Source: Sipunculus nudus
Taxonomy: Eukaryota > Annelida > Sipuncula > Golfingiida > Sipunculidae
DNA: 64,000 nucleotides
Assembly (NCBI GenBank): GCA_026874595.1
Contig: CM049316.1
Coordinates: forward strand, 56,677,676 to 56,741,675
Direction of reading: 5' to 3'
Positions 47,393 to 57,372 of the stretch are shown piece by piece. Numbering within the stretch: the stretch's first letter is position 1; every line of letters starts with the position of its first letter. The notes under the pieces were generated by a model, which was given only the letters and a program-made list of their open reading frames with translations, did no database searches and was not told the DNA's origin. Both the position numbers and the translations under genes were made by a program.

Positions 47393-47560
47393 TCTTATAT
47401 AAACTTCTTATAAAACTGTTTTACAGAGAATCCAAGTGAGCAGATGATGTATGTATTGTTCTGGGGCGGAGCAAGCATGGTGACCCTAGGGGTCATTTAC
47501 TATTATGGGATGGAGTTCGTTGACAAACCCAAACTAGCCCAGAAGATAAAAACCGATTAA
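19384..47560 (+). CDS. SACM1L: Phosphatidylinositol-3/4-phosphate phosphatase SAC1 (SACM1L)
   Basis: Integral ER/Golgi membrane phosphatase that removes phosphate from PI4P (and PI3P). Exons: 19384..19412, 24515..24612, 25206..25283, 25708..25835, 26321..26470, 27609..27702, 28975..29162, 29873..29959, 30310..30378, 32043..32122, 33208..33306, 33788..33926, 34728..34797, 35214..35286, then either 35863..35956 or 37864..37957, 38823..38924, 42260..42320, 47427..47560. With either alternative exon the CDS is 1773 nt (590 residues plus stop; human 587 as I recall). The catalytic Cys-x5-Arg motif CIDCLDRT puts Cys at 389, the human position. Other matches are [41 protein letters not shown] and [16 protein letters not shown]. 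Two C-terminal membrane segments lie at about 527-545 and 555-574, and the C-terminus KIKTD is a KxKxx retrieval signal. All junctions are GT/AG with matching phases. Confidence 0.97.
19993..21925. mobile_element. 1.9-kb terminal-inverted-repeat element, TATAGTCC ends
   Basis: Left end TATAGTCCGTTCCACCAACC then GTGACACTAGGTTTTTT. The right end is its reverse complement with about two mismatches over 37 bp. The interior has no transposase I can recognise; the overlapping short frames near 20530-20785 on both strands match nothing known. Located in SACM1L intron 1. Confidence 0.8.
21379..21392 (+). repeat. Homopolymer run of 14 G
   Basis: AAAAT, then fourteen G, then ACACTT. A G14 run in AT-rich intronic sequence can form G-quadruplex structure and is prone to length error. 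Confidence 0.95.
21938..22479. mobile_element. 542-bp terminal-inverted-repeat element, TATAGTCC ends
   Basis: Left end TATAGTCCGTTTCATCCCCT followed by GTCCACCTGTTTTTTGC. The right end is the reverse complement with a few mismatches over about 40 bp (ending GGACTATA). It shares the first 14 terminal bases, TATAGTCCGTTYCA, with the 1.9-kb element that ends 12 bp away. Non-coding; in SACM1L intron 1. Confidence 0.8.
27834..28263. mobile_element. Possible hAT-like non-autonomous element
   Basis: Ends CAGGGTTGCC and GGAAACCCTG form an imperfect inverted pair of the CAGGG..CCCTG type seen in hAT elements. The interior carries repeated GTCAGGGAAATG / GTCATGGAAAAG phrases. An 8-bp target duplication is not evident, so the call is weak. 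It lies in SACM1L intron 6. Confidence 0.4.
31216..31484 (+). repeat. tRNA-derived SINE
   Basis: GTCCGGGTTCGATCCCCGGAGGCACC (31290-31315) contains a perfect pol III B box and the T-arm stem of a tRNA. It is followed by a SINE body with TTTCCTCCACCTTTAAAGAC and CAGCCATGGAGAGTGCC, and an A-rich end at about 31472. The body matches the fragment at 7145..7270. It is not a functional tRNA gene: the anticodon arm and acceptor pairing are not intact. In SACM1L intron 9. Confidence 0.75.
32390..32712 (-). repeat. Dispersed repeat, copy 1
   Basis: On the minus strand it reads GGAGGGTATGCATTAACCCC, then CATTACTCATGCAATTATGAAC, AGAATCTCATGAAATTTTTAG, GGCCCGATGAAGAATT and GATCTGGATTCAGG. It is colinear with the plus-strand copy at 55240..55545, about 23 kb away and in the opposite orientation. 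The frame at 32446..32673 is part of this repeat. Confidence 0.7.
32736..33160 (+). repeat. Local duplication upstream of SACM1L exon 11
   Basis: GGAATGGGATACATTGACTG through AAATATTACAG and AGGGATTAGTTTAC occurs at 32736-32845 and again at 33064-33160, an offset of 328 bp. The intervening sequence (CCGTCTTACCCTGCAAATAA onward) occurs once. The second copy ends about 48 bp before the exon at 33208. Confidence 0.75.
33788..33926 (+). CDS. SACM1L: SACM1L exon 12, catalytic P-loop exon
   Basis: Encodes residues 367-414, including [20 protein letters not shown]. Cys389 and Arg395 form the SAC-family Cys-x5-Arg(Thr) active site; Cys392 and Asp394 of the loop are also the conserved residues. The acceptor is TTCAG, the donor ATTGTAAGT, and the exon ends in phase 0. 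The reading frame runs past the donor to a stop near 34038, which explains the longer open frame seen at 33795..34040. Confidence 0.95.
35863..35956 (+). CDS. SACM1L: SACM1L exon 15a, upstream alternative of a duplicated exon pair
   Basis: This 94-bp exon (acceptor TTTTTTACAG, donor CAG/GTGCAG) encodes residues 461-492, beginning [14 protein letters not shown] and ending NNFYDGYRQ. It enters in phase 2 from 35286 and leaves in phase 0, exactly like exon 15b. Compared with 15b it keeps the SAC-family GKRT, DGxN, RY and NNFYDG residues, but has Ile-Trp for Lys-Phe at 467-468, Ile for Tyr at 475, Tyr for Ile at 479 and Leu-Met for Phe-Lys at 482-483. The donor GTGCAGTGA is weak, as often seen in regulated exons, and reading through it gives an in-frame stop two codons later. 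There is no sign of decay. Confidence 0.9.
37864..37957 (+). CDS. SACM1L: SACM1L exon 15b, downstream alternative of a duplicated exon pair
   Basis: This 94-bp exon (acceptor TATTTATTTAG, donor CAG/GTAACA) encodes [16 protein letters not shown] through NNFYDGFRQ, 21 of 32 residues identical to exon 15a. The [11 protein letters not shown] stretch and the FRQ ending are closer to the human sequence as I remember it (NSMIRYYKNNF, GFRQ), so 15b looks like the ancestral version there, while 15a keeps the human-like RTGKRT. It follows 15a by 1907 bp of intron. Same length and same phases as 15a, so only one can be used per mRNA. Confidence 0.92.
39328..40412. mobile_element. 1.1-kb pogo/Tigger-like non-autonomous element
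   Basis: Left end CAGTCAAGCCCACTTTGTGTC, right end GACAATAAGCGAGCTTGACTG, inverted with a few mismatches, and flanked by TA (39326-39327 and 40413-40414). The interior repeats CCTGTTTATTGACAC-like phrases. No transposase is recognised. It occupies SACM1L intron 16. Confidence 0.75.
40415..42104. mobile_element. 1.7-kb element abutting the previous one
   Basis: Left end CAGCAGAACCTGTCGTGAGG, then GGACACCTG. The right end GGTGTCTGCTCATTGGTGGG, then TCCTGCTG, is its approximate reverse complement. It shares the TA at 40413-40414 with the neighbouring element; the right-hand TA appears mutated to TG. Inside, a diverged tandem duplication covers about 41110-41640 (ATTGAAATTATGACCG.. and ATTGAGATTATGACTG.., both followed by TCAATATGGC or TTAATATGGC). 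The frame at 41488..41820 lies in this element and is not convincing as a gene. Confidence 0.6.
42476..42523. repeat. (TA)n microsatellite
   Basis: About 24 TA units in SACM1L intron 17, 156 bp after the exon 17 donor. Confidence 0.95.
42822..43900 (+). repeat. Dispersed repeat with GTCGTCCGTCGT head and internal 160-180 bp units
   Basis: Head TTTTTAGCGAACCTGTGAGC then GATGGTGCGGCGTCGTCCGT. The body has diverged units recognised by TTCTCTGAAAC..AATATTKCACAGAAATGATCC at about 43058, 43374, 43551 and 43729, each followed by TTCAAATGGTT..TTTTTGGCYGAGTTA. A GGTGGCGCCACC palindrome occurs at about 43293. A head-only relic lies at 60952..61004 on the other strand. In SACM1L intron 17. Confidence 0.65.
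44420..44690 (+). repeat. Short minisatellite, about 35-bp units
   Basis: AGGTCAAGAGTTCACTCAGT with GCAGCCAGGT recurs at about 44434 (variant), 44576, 44611 and 44645. A second motif, ATAGCTTTGGCAGACTGC, occurs twice between them. Confidence 0.7.
44800..47095 (+). repeat. Composite element with a 276-bp higher-order array in the last SACM1L intron
   Basis: A unique-like segment (about 45065-45330, including GAGAACTCCTCCATAACCAC and TTTCCACACATAAACCCACA) leads into about six copies of a 276-bp unit. Its anchor TTCATCTGCCTTGGGATAAA or a variant recurs near 45433, 45709, 45986, 46261, 46537 and 46813. Each unit holds two related monomers of about 126 and 150 bp, each opening with GGTGGCGCCACC or a variant. 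The right end (TATGCAACACACCTCACTCT to CGCTTGTCGACTACCCATAT) matches the end of the inverted copy at 53391..54905. Three degenerate monomers of about 121 bp precede it at 44805-45055. Confidence 0.85.
47335..47390. repeat. (TA)n microsatellite beside the SACM1L last acceptor
   Basis: About 28 TA units ending 36 bp before the AG at 47425-47426, so it lies in the branch-point neighbourhood of the terminal intron. Confidence 0.95.
47427..47560 (+). CDS. SACM1L: SACM1L terminal exon, second membrane segment and ER-retrieval tail
   Basis: Encodes residues 547-590. A hydrophobic run [20 protein letters not shown] (about 555-574) is the second transmembrane segment; it is followed by [14 protein letters not shown] and TAA. 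The last five residues KIKTD fit KxKxx, the COPI retrieval signal type of animal SAC1. The acceptor TTTTACAG lies only about 36 bp after a long (TA)n tract. Confidence 0.95.
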
Positions 47561-48731
47561 GCTGCACCAGAGTTCAGCAGCTCGTACATGACACAAACAC
47601 ACCAGTCACCAAATTAAATGGGCACAGTTTTGGAATGTATCCAATTGTTCATCCAACTAGTGTTTTGCTGGTTTGTCTCATGCGTTTCTTGTCAAATAGC
47701 ATCTATATCTTTGTCTAGCAAGTCAGAATTCTCTCTCAAATGATTAAAAATGGTGTTATGAAAACATATACACAATTATGCATTGATAGGACTGACTAAA
47801 TTTGTTTCTAAGATATGAAACAGTATTTTTCTCTGGTGATTGATGGGTTTAGGAAATATTTTTCAAAATTCAGTATATAGGAGTATTTATGCTGGATATT
47901 CATTTAAAGAATACAGGTTTGAAGTATATTAATGAATGGATCAAAAGTTTATTGCTCAGTTTATTTAAAAATTGTAAAATTTAGGAAATTCACAGTTATT
48001 TATTGACCAAGTAATTATTATTTTTATTTTCTTCAGTGTTTCCTGAATGGATGTACATGCATAAAACAAGTGGCATTTTAAAGATTTAAAATGAAATGAA
48101 TTGTTGGTTATAATGCTCTAGTTCAGTGTTTAAAGGAAATTGCACCAATCAGACATGAATGGACAAAATGGATTTGAAATTTGTACAATCTTATCCAATT
48201 TCAAGATTAAATGTGTTGGATAAAGTTTCCTTATTTATAAATCCTATATTCTGTTCTAACACCCCCTGTCCACCTGATTTTTCACAAAATTTCGTTCAAA
48301 TCTTTTTTGTTTTGAACTATTCATTATCTTTTATCAGAGGAGATGTGTTTATTTATGATGATTTAAATAAGTATGATATAAATATATTAACTTTTGCCGG
48401 GACTTGGTGACCTTTCTAGAAAGAGCTGAAAAATTTATGGCATCATTTCAGGTGGCCATATCTGTTTGTCCATGTATAGTAGGAGGGATGTATGTGCGAT
48501 GCAACAAAAGCTTGATGTACAAATACCATTGTGATATCATCTAAATATTGTTAAAAGTGTCAGGTTTAAGGTTGTAAGCTTAGGTCATCACTTATATATG
48601 TTGCAAGACCATAGATCTGCTCAGTAATATTTCTTATGAGATATAATATTAAACATATTTAATGCAGTCACAGAAAAATATTATTTTTCTGATAGATAAT
48701 CACCACATTTGTCTGATTTGTCTCGAAGCTA

Positions 48732-48737
48732 AATAAA
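48732..48737 (+). terminator. Candidate SACM1L poly(A) signal
   Basis: AATAAA about 1.17 kb after the stop codon, followed by TTTTGTGCATTTT-type U/GU-rich sequence. Position and downstream context are acceptable, but transcript data are needed to choose between this and 51294. Confidence 0.4.
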
Positions 48738-49942
48738 GGTAAGCTTTTGTGCATTTTATAAAAATTATTGTAAAAAAACTGGTTGACGTGGGTAGTGGAA
48801 TGTAGTATAGTTCGCTAGATCCCTGGTCCATGGTCTCATTTTATTATCCTCTTTTGGCCTAAGTGAATGCTGCCTACACATGTTCATTAAAAGTTGATAG
48901 ATAGTGGTTTTGTCCTTCAGACATTATGAGCTGATTATTCATTGACTTAATAATGACATAATTATAATGATAGACTTCTCTTTTAAGAAGGCCATATTTA
49001 CTGGTGCTGCATGTGTCACTGTACACAGGCACTTCATTTTACAGCTGTATCTGTTGTGTGCTATATACAGTACTAATACAAATTTCATCAGATATGAATT
49101 ATCTGTCATTCAGCAATGACACAGGATTACTCTGCATCTTAATGTAATACCTCAGAAGATATAATGAATATCCATTAAGTTCTGTTTATTTAAAAAATAA
49201 AAAATAAAATAAGGACATGATCTGTTAGAAAAACATTTTTGAAGCAAACTTTGTCAGAACTTTGTCCTCTGTTTGGTATTTCTAATTGTAGAATTTATCC
49301 AAATAATGAAAATACTAAAGATATTAGATCACAAGTCAGATTGACAAATAGATGTTAGCCAACCTTATAGCATGTATCTGCAGAACTGCAGTTTATTCAT
49401 CATTTTGTACAGGATGAGTTGAAGGGTAGTTTTAAATTATTCAGCTCACAAAGAGTCCACCAATTCAGCAATAATCAGATTTAAAATTTATCTCGGGTGG
49501 TTCCTTTATAGCAGTCTTGAGATTCAGTATCACAAGACAAAAGTATTAAACTTGAATTTACCAGTTTGGTGATATCAGCATTAAATATTACTCCAGGCAA
49601 CTCCGATACTAAATTTAACAAACAGATATAAGAGGCACCTCTTATTCTGAATATCTTGAAACATGAGCAAAATACAATGGACACTGCAGAATTTTATTTT
49701 AATTTAGGAAAATAAACAACTGCTTCACTACAGAAAATGTATCGAGTACAGGGTAATCATGTATTGGCTCCACATTTGGAAACTGAATGTTTAGAATGTG
49801 AAAATGCATGAAAATTGAATTTAGACCAGACTAAATAGTGTTAATTTGGTAATTTGTGAAAGATGTAACACTTGACAATCAGGCCTGACAGTCTGTTAAC
49901 CTTTCTTTCTCTCCTTCTCTGTCTCTCTCTACATATTCATTT

Positions 49943-50051
<109 letters not shown>

Positions 50052-50224
50052 TATCAGCACCTTTGAATGAGGTATATTTTATCATAACAATGCCATATAA
50101 TGTATGCAGTCAAGAAAAGGTTGCCAGTTGCATTTTACAAAAATAGCAAGAGGAAGAGCTGAGCTGTTGGTGATCACTGCAAGAATTTGAAGAAATGTGT
50201 GATATTTATTTGTACATTATTCAA

Positions 50225-50238
50225 CACACACACACACA

Positions 50239-50294
<56 letters not shown>
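50225..50294. repeat. (CA)n(TA)n compound microsatellite
   Basis: About 24 CA units with one CT interruption, running directly into about 11 TA units. Confidence 0.97.
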
Positions 50295-51293
50295 GCTCTA
50301 CTCTGTTGTCTTCACTATATAAACACCTCAGGTGATAGATTTTATTCTATGTATCTAATCTATTTGTACTTTAATTTCTATCTAAAAAATTATCTATGCT
50401 GTTGTGTAATGAGAGTAGGCATTGGTGCATACTGATTGACATTCAGTGTGGTTGATCTATTCATAAGTGTACATATATATGCTCATCTCCTGATCAGGAT
50501 TTGTTCTTTAATTTCATTATTTCATTATCTGTATGACCATTATTCTGGTACAATTCATGTATAATTATAAAAAGAAGACTAGTTTCTTAAGTTTCATGGG
50601 AAACAGTGAAACATGATGATGACACAATTAGATAGCATGCCTGCAGAGCACATCCTAGCCACAGCTCTCTAATGGGCAAATCTTTCATTTTTGCTACATA
50701 ATTTGATGTGAGGACAGACAAGAATGACAGATTAGCATATATATCATGTCTGAACATTTCTATATAGTATGCTTTTCAGTGGCAAGGATTTAAGGTATAA
50801 TTAACAAGAAAATCATGTTCCAGACTTTAAGATTACAACAAGTATAACAATATTGCTATTGTGCTACTTCATTAGGCTGTAATGGTGTGGTACAGTGAGC
50901 TTGACCTAGACAGTTATAGCATGCTTTATTTAATATTCATCAGGGTTCCGGTTATGTAACTTATAGTCTTTGCACATTGCATCATAAGTACAAGTTTTTA
51001 TTTTAGGTAATTGAGTAAAACTTGGTTGTATCAAATTCCCAAAGAAGAAAACCTCATCTGTGTTAAAGTGAAAGGTTATATGGCCCTCAAAATCCAATTA
51101 CGTCAGCACCAAGGCAGAGACTTGTGCATTGAATCTTTGATATGTTTTAAGTTTTGTATTCTTTCCCTTGGACTGTGAAGCAATGGTAGTGCGCTGGGGT
51201 TAGAGGTGTTGGTAAAATGTTTTGAGATGGTGGAAATATTTATACACAGGAGATTATGAGAACATTTTGTAATTGTTGAGTCCTCTCACGAAC

Positions 51294-51299
51294 AATAAA
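51294..51299 (+). terminator. Alternative distal poly(A) signal
   Basis: AATAAA followed by ACTTTGTGTGTTGCTGCTT, a good GU-rich downstream element. Use of this site would give SACM1L a 3' UTR of about 3.7 kb containing the TA and CA microsatellites. Confidence 0.35.
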
Positions 51300-52192
51300 G
51301 AACTTTGTGTGTTGCTGCTTATACAGTCAAATGCTTTAATGTAATCAGAGCAAAAGGTTTTCATGAACGCACCTATTATACTATAAATAATGCATTTTTT
51401 ATTATATTATGCATTTATATGGATTTTTTTTATCAGTGAAACTATTAAAAAAAATAAAAGGCAATATGGATTCTGTCATTTACTTTAAAGATGAATCCTT
51501 CAAACTAAGTGTTGAAGTACTTTGTGAATGGCCATTTTAGAAATATGAGTAAAATATAGTACCAGTGACACTGTCACATGAAAGTATACAGTTGTTTATC
51601 CTATTATTATTTGTATGTTACAAATCTGGTCTTATTTCAGTATTCAGGACATAAATATTTATCACAGATTAAAAAAATAAAATTTAAGTCACCACTTCTG
51701 AAAACAGCATCAGAAAATCTTTGATAATGGTTTATTATAGGAGAGAGTATAACATAAGAGTATGATCAGAATTGTATTATTTATTTTTAGACAGCACATC
51801 ATTTGTTTATTACACAGAAGTGATTTAATGGTGAGAGGGGTCAGTGAATGTGTTAATGGTTTTGATTCTCTGTTATTGCCAGAATGGGTAGAGGAGACAA
51901 GTACATCTGTGCTTAATGACTGGGATTTATGTATATGCATTAATAAAATTCATAATACAATCATTCACAATGTTTTTTCCCCCCTTGAACTGTACAGATG
52001 AGGTGTCTTTCATTATCATAAGCATGAACTACAGCTCAATCCAATCTTTCCCAGAGTAAAGACTTGCACTTGTATATGAACTTGACACCCCAACTGGTTG
52101 TGCAATGCTGACAATAGTGTCTGGCTGAAAAAGAACACAAAATTGAGAAATTAATGTATTTGGTGCCACTTTTCTTATGTTATTATAAAAAT

Positions 52193-53200
52193 TAAATTAC
52201 GGACCCATGTGTCTCAATGCTCAGCTGAATTTGCCTATAAGGATATTTTTTAAAGATTTTTGAGACCAAAAAGTCTTAGAACTTATTATTCTTGAACTTG
52301 CAGCATTTAGATTATTGTAACAACTTTTAATAAGTGACCTTGACCTCTGACCAGGTAAGCACAAAATCTACAGATTTCCTCACTTTGGGCAAGCAAGACA
52401 TGTGTGAAAGATGGAGAGTTCAGGATGAAAAGTTTCGTTTACAGTGCATCCACAATCTTTTTAAAGATGTTGCTCGTGTGACTTTCAACTTTAATCTCTG
52501 GACCCTGAAAATCAAAATGATTTACTTAAGTGGTGGGTCATTATTAAATAAAGTTTGAAGCCAATCTGTCTTTCCAAAGCAGAATTATCATCCTTAAACT
52601 AATTTGTGAATGGATGTGACCTTGACCTTTGACCCTAAGACCCCAAAATCGAACAGAATCTTCCCCTATTGGCAGGTTAGCAATATCTTGAAGATGGAAG
52701 GTTTGCAATGAAAAGTTTGGCTTCAAATGCATACTCATTCTTTTTAAAGAAATGGGTCCTGTAACCTTTACCTTTGACCGTTAAACCCAAATTCGACATG
52801 ATTCTTACTTTAGTGGTGAGCCATATATAATTAAGTTTGAAACCAATATGTCAAACTAAACTGGAGTTATCATCTGGAAACTAATTTGTGAACAGATGGC
52901 CCCTGTGACCTTGACCCTTGTGACCCCAAATTCATTTATGCACTCCCCATACTGGCAAGTCCGCTAAATGCACAAGATGGAAAGTTTGGGATAAAAAGCT
53001 TGGCTTAAACAGCCATAATCTTTTTAAATAAGCGAGTCCTGCGACCTTGACCTTTGACCTACTGACCCCAAAATCATATAGGTTCTTGCTTTAGTGGTGG
53101 GTCAGATGTTTCGATCCAACCTTGAGTTATCTGGAAACAGATTTGTGTGGACGAAAGGATGGACAGACAGACAAACAGGGTGATTACTATAGGGCATCCA
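52193..53200 (+). repeat. Composite dispersed repeat with TGACCTTTGACC-rich units
   Basis: Head ACGGACCCATGTGTCTCAAT then GCTCAGCTGAATT, like the heads at 2482 and 5440. The body holds four units (period about 140 and 290 bp) containing TGACCTTGACCTTTGACCC with TTCTTRCTTTAGTGGTGRGYC and AAAGTTTGGCTT phrases. The tail is GGATGGACAGACAGACAAAC followed by GTGATTACTATAGGGC. The frame at 52334..52558 is repeat-derived. Confidence 0.7.
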
Positions 53201-53390
53201 CTTGTGATCAATAAACACACCAGGTTTTGGGACACTAGATGTAATCAAAGCTGAGAAACTGACATGATTGTTGTCATTTTATAGTAAAAAACTGAATAGA
53301 AAAATATTCGTTAAAATAAACAAAAAAAATTCAGGAACTGACAAAGCTAATCTTGGGCAATAATCAAGGCAAGATTCATGACAATTCATG

Positions 53391-54905
53391 CATAAACTAG
53401 AATACAGGTATTCGACAAGCGACTATGTGTATCTGCCAAAATCAGAGTGAAACGAGTGAAGTGAGGCATGGTTTGAGTGGAAAGGGGAAATAGAGTGAGG
53501 TTTGTTGCATATTAGGATGGATGTCTGCAGCCGAAAAATCTATATAGGTGGGGCCACCTGCCAAAAAAAATCAAGAAAGCTGACCAAGATGAATACACAC
53601 GCAACATTTTAGGCAGACCCTATTCTAGTCAAACAACTACATGTATATGAGTGGTTTTAGCCCATGGCAGACAAACAGACTGACATTGTGCAATAATGGT
53701 TGCAGGTGGCTCCTCCAGTTTTGTGTATGATAAAGAGCTATGTGAGATCTATACACAGGCAAAATTTTGGCCCAATCGGTCAAATGGTTCCCAAGATATG
53801 AGCTTGGATGTCTGCAGCGTAAACTAGAATGTAGGTGGTGCCACCTGTCATAAAATTACTGACCAGGATGTATAAACCTGCAAAATTTTAGGCATATATA
53901 TCAAACCACTGCTGAGTTATGAGTGATTTTATTGCAAGGCAGACAAACAGACGGACCTTGTGCAAAAATGGTTGCAGGTGGCTCCTCCAGTTTTGCATAT
54001 GATAAAGAGCTATATGAGATCTATACACATGCAAAATTTTGGCCCAATCGGTCAAACGGTTCCCGAGATATGAGCTTGGATGTCTGCAGTGTAAACTAGA
54101 ATGTAGGTGGCCCCACCTGTCATAAAATCAAGAAAGCTGTTCAGGATGTATAAACCTGCAAAATTTTAGGCAGATATGTGAAACCACTGGCGAGATACGA
54201 GTGATTTTATCCCATGGCAGAAAAACAGACTGACGCTGTGCAAAAATGGTTGCAGGTGGCCCCATCAGTTTTGCCTATGATAAAAGAGCTATGTGAGATC
54301 TATACACATGCAAAAATTTGGTCCAATCGGTCAAATGGTTTACGAGACATGAGCTTGGATGTCTGCAGCGTGAACGTGAATGTACGGGTGCCACTGTCAT
54401 AGATCAAGAAAGCTATCCAGGATGTATATGCATGCCAAATTTCAGGTGAATTAGTCAAACCACTGGGGATATATGAGTGATTTTAACCCAAGGCAGATGA
54501 ACAGATGGACACTGTGCAAACATGGTTGCAGGTGGTGCCACCAATTTTTTGTGTATGTTATAAAGCTATCCAAGGGCTACATTTGTACAAAATTTGTTTC
54601 CTGATCGGTCAAACGGTATCTGAGATATGTGGGTTTATGTGTGGAAACAGACGCACAAATGGATGCTGGGCAGAGAGGAAAGGTCAGAGGTCAACGCCAA
54701 TTGGTTAGGCACCAGTTAACATGTGACCCGATAATTGGTGTAAGTTTAGGAAAAATTTGTCCTGTTGTCTCAGAGGAGTTCTCCGGAAATGAATGTGGCA
54801 GCAGCGGAACCCAGTCAAAAAGACAGTATCCGCAAAACGAACCTTTTGGCAGATACAGTTATATAAATCTGACCAAGATCTATGGTCATGCAAATTTCAA
54901 AATTT
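53391..54905 (-). repeat. Inverted copy of the 276-bp-array element
   Basis: On the minus strand it is colinear with 45065..47095: first the segment with GGAGAACTCCTCTGAGACAA and TTTCCACACATAAACCCACA, then about four units of 271-280 bp (anchor ATGAGCTTGGATGTCTGCAG on the plus strand near 53799, 54070 and 54350), then the end with TATGCAACAAACCTCACTCT and CGAATACCTGTATTCTAG. The last segment contains a perfect GAATAC-CT-GTATTC hairpin, and homology with the other copy stops close after it. Confidence 0.8.
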
Positions 54906-55239
54906 ACAAATACTGTGAACAACTATTTTAGTGTCCACTAACTGTTTGAACATTAAAGCATAAATTATCCAAACATAGTGAGAAAGAATGATATAAATTT
55001 GTCAGTAGTCTAACTAATCTTGCATGAATAACTTATGCACATTAACTACAAACATGAAAAGAAGTGCCCGCATTCATCATCAAAGGAATTTAGACATGAA
55101 GGAAATGCTGTCTCTCCTCAGACTAGCTGTCAATGATTGGGTTGAATAGAGGGAATTAAAGCTAAAATGGTGCTGATATTGTATCATGCAACCAGTTCAC
55201 ATCAGGGGATCATTGTCAGCAGGACTGGGACTGCATGAT

Positions 55240-55545
55240 TGCCCCCACAAGGAGGGTATGTATTCATCCCTGTTTGTGTGTGTTTGCTCATAGCATAACT
55301 TGCACAATCATGAACAAAATCTCGTGGAATTTTCAGGAATGGGCCAATGAAGAATCAGATTTTGGTGTGGATCCTGTACATAATCTGGATTCAGGTACAT
55401 CAAGGAATATTCACAAATGTACAGTCAATTATGCATGAATGAACCTGGGTATATTGGTCCGAATAAGTAAATGCAAACAGGGTTTGGGGAGCATCCAACA
55501 ATAGGGACATAGTGGCGACTTGCATTGGAATGCAGGTTTCTAGTA
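55240..55545 (+). repeat. Dispersed repeat, copy 2
   Basis: GGAGGGTATGTATTCATCCC, CATAACTTGCACAATCATGAAC, AAATCTCGTGGAATTTTCAGG, GGGCCAATGAAGAATC and AATCTGGATTCAGG are colinear with the minus-strand copy at 32390..32712. The 67-residue frame at 55235..55438 comes from this repeat. Confidence 0.7.
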
Positions 55546-55603
55546 CCTCTTTGGATCATCTGAAAATTAAAAGAAAGACCTGTCTGCTTCTTGTGTAATT
55601 ATT

Positions 55604-57372
55604 TTTATTGAACATTCAGAAATTCAAATGTGTCACACATTTTAGTATTTTTAAATAACATTAGCAAGAGTTAATAAAACTATCATCTAACAAATTATGT
55701 CAACAACTCTGGCGACCTGTGAAGAAATGAACTTGGACATTAACCTAAACTTTAACAATACAAAACAGTCGAAAGCTCCAGCTTCTAACTTTGTGTCAGT
55801 GAAGACGAGAGGTCATATACTAGTACATGTATACGCATTTCTACACTACTGGTGTGGTTTATCATTAACGTGTATACTTTAGTCTCATTTGGACTGTGCA
55901 ACTTTGAACTAGAGTTTTAATATTTGATTCTATTCTTCTTCAGATGCCATAATTTGATTCACAAAAATATATCTCTTCAATTTCATTTGCACTAAAATAA
56001 AAAGATTATAAATAAATAAGAATATTGACTATTGCAAAAGGACCAATACAATTATTAAAGAATCAATGTGATTTTTAATGCCTCAGCAAAGCACTGATAT
56101 GATTTCAAATGTCAGACAAAAATTAAGGCTGTGAAAAAATTAAATAAAATTTTCATTAAAAAGTAAACCAAACCAAGTTTTCAGATTATTCTTCATCTGT
56201 GTCTCACAGAAACCTTTAAAACAGCGTTTGTGAAAGTCTACCAATGCATTTCAAGGCAAAATGAATGTATATGAAACCCTTTTTTTGTTTCATCATGTAA
56301 TATGGTAATTATTCTATTATTAGGTAACAGCAGATGTACGTGTACTGATGCCAGGAATGGACATTTAAATGACTCACTGATCAAACAGGGATAATAGATG
56401 TATCATTTCTGATACTAGCCCACAATTTTATCAACTATCACTTGCAAATACTTAGCAATGACCCATATTAATATTTCACCCATTTTAATCCAATGAAGTA
56501 TTTTGTGCAATTTTAACTTGTTCTTTATCAAAGTACCACACTAACACAGTGATCAATATATACAAGTGAGGAAATGCCAGGAAGACTTTGCGTTTCTTGT
56601 CATCAATAAAACGTCATAAGAGAAGACCATTAAACATGTAATCATTATCAAACATGTAAGAAAAAGATATAAAACAATTATGAATACTCATCAGAAACCT
56701 TATGCTTCAGATTTCTGTACAATCCTATTTTCTTAACCATGATCAATTGCTTTTATACTCCAGCTCTTGTAAGCTGTGGCCCATGCTGTGCTACTGCAGT
56801 GCTGATATTAATCCATCCAGACTGCAATTAAAATGCAAACATGAACAGTAAAGATGAAAACAAATACCAAAGAGTAATCAGATTAATATTTAAATGCTTA
56901 ATGGTACATATACTTCAATTCTGCTGCATTAATATACTCCTATAATGCTTACACAGTTATGAAGTTTTAATGGAACTGTTGTGTTACATTTTTGCTCCAG
57001 TGACTAAGATTTGACTTACATAATTATTAAATACTTTAATTGACAAATCAATATTATAGTGAGGTGGAATCCTGACATTACAAAAGTTTACATCAATTGC
57101 AAACAAGATTTTAGTGCTCCTGTGACCTAATGATAATGGGTACTTTGACAATTCTTTTATACATAACCTGCTTATTAGTGTCATCTAGTGTACAGCAAAT
57201 GAATTACATAATGAATATACCATACAGGAGAAGTTGATAAATCGGTGGTGGAGGTAATAACATCAGTGATTTTAAAATACCCAACTAAATCATTGCACTT
57301 GGTTCCCATTGGTAGAAAGTCTTAGAACTGAGATTTAAGATATGTATGAGGTCTAGTGAAGACCAAACAGAT
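55604..57372 (-). other. Probable 3' UTR of the KLHL gene
   Basis: Sequence following the KLHL stop codon on the minus strand, with no competing gene. A minus-strand AATAAA lies at 55609..55604 and could end the transcript, but other signals are possible. It is largely free of the dispersed repeats that crowd the region to its left. Confidence 0.4.
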
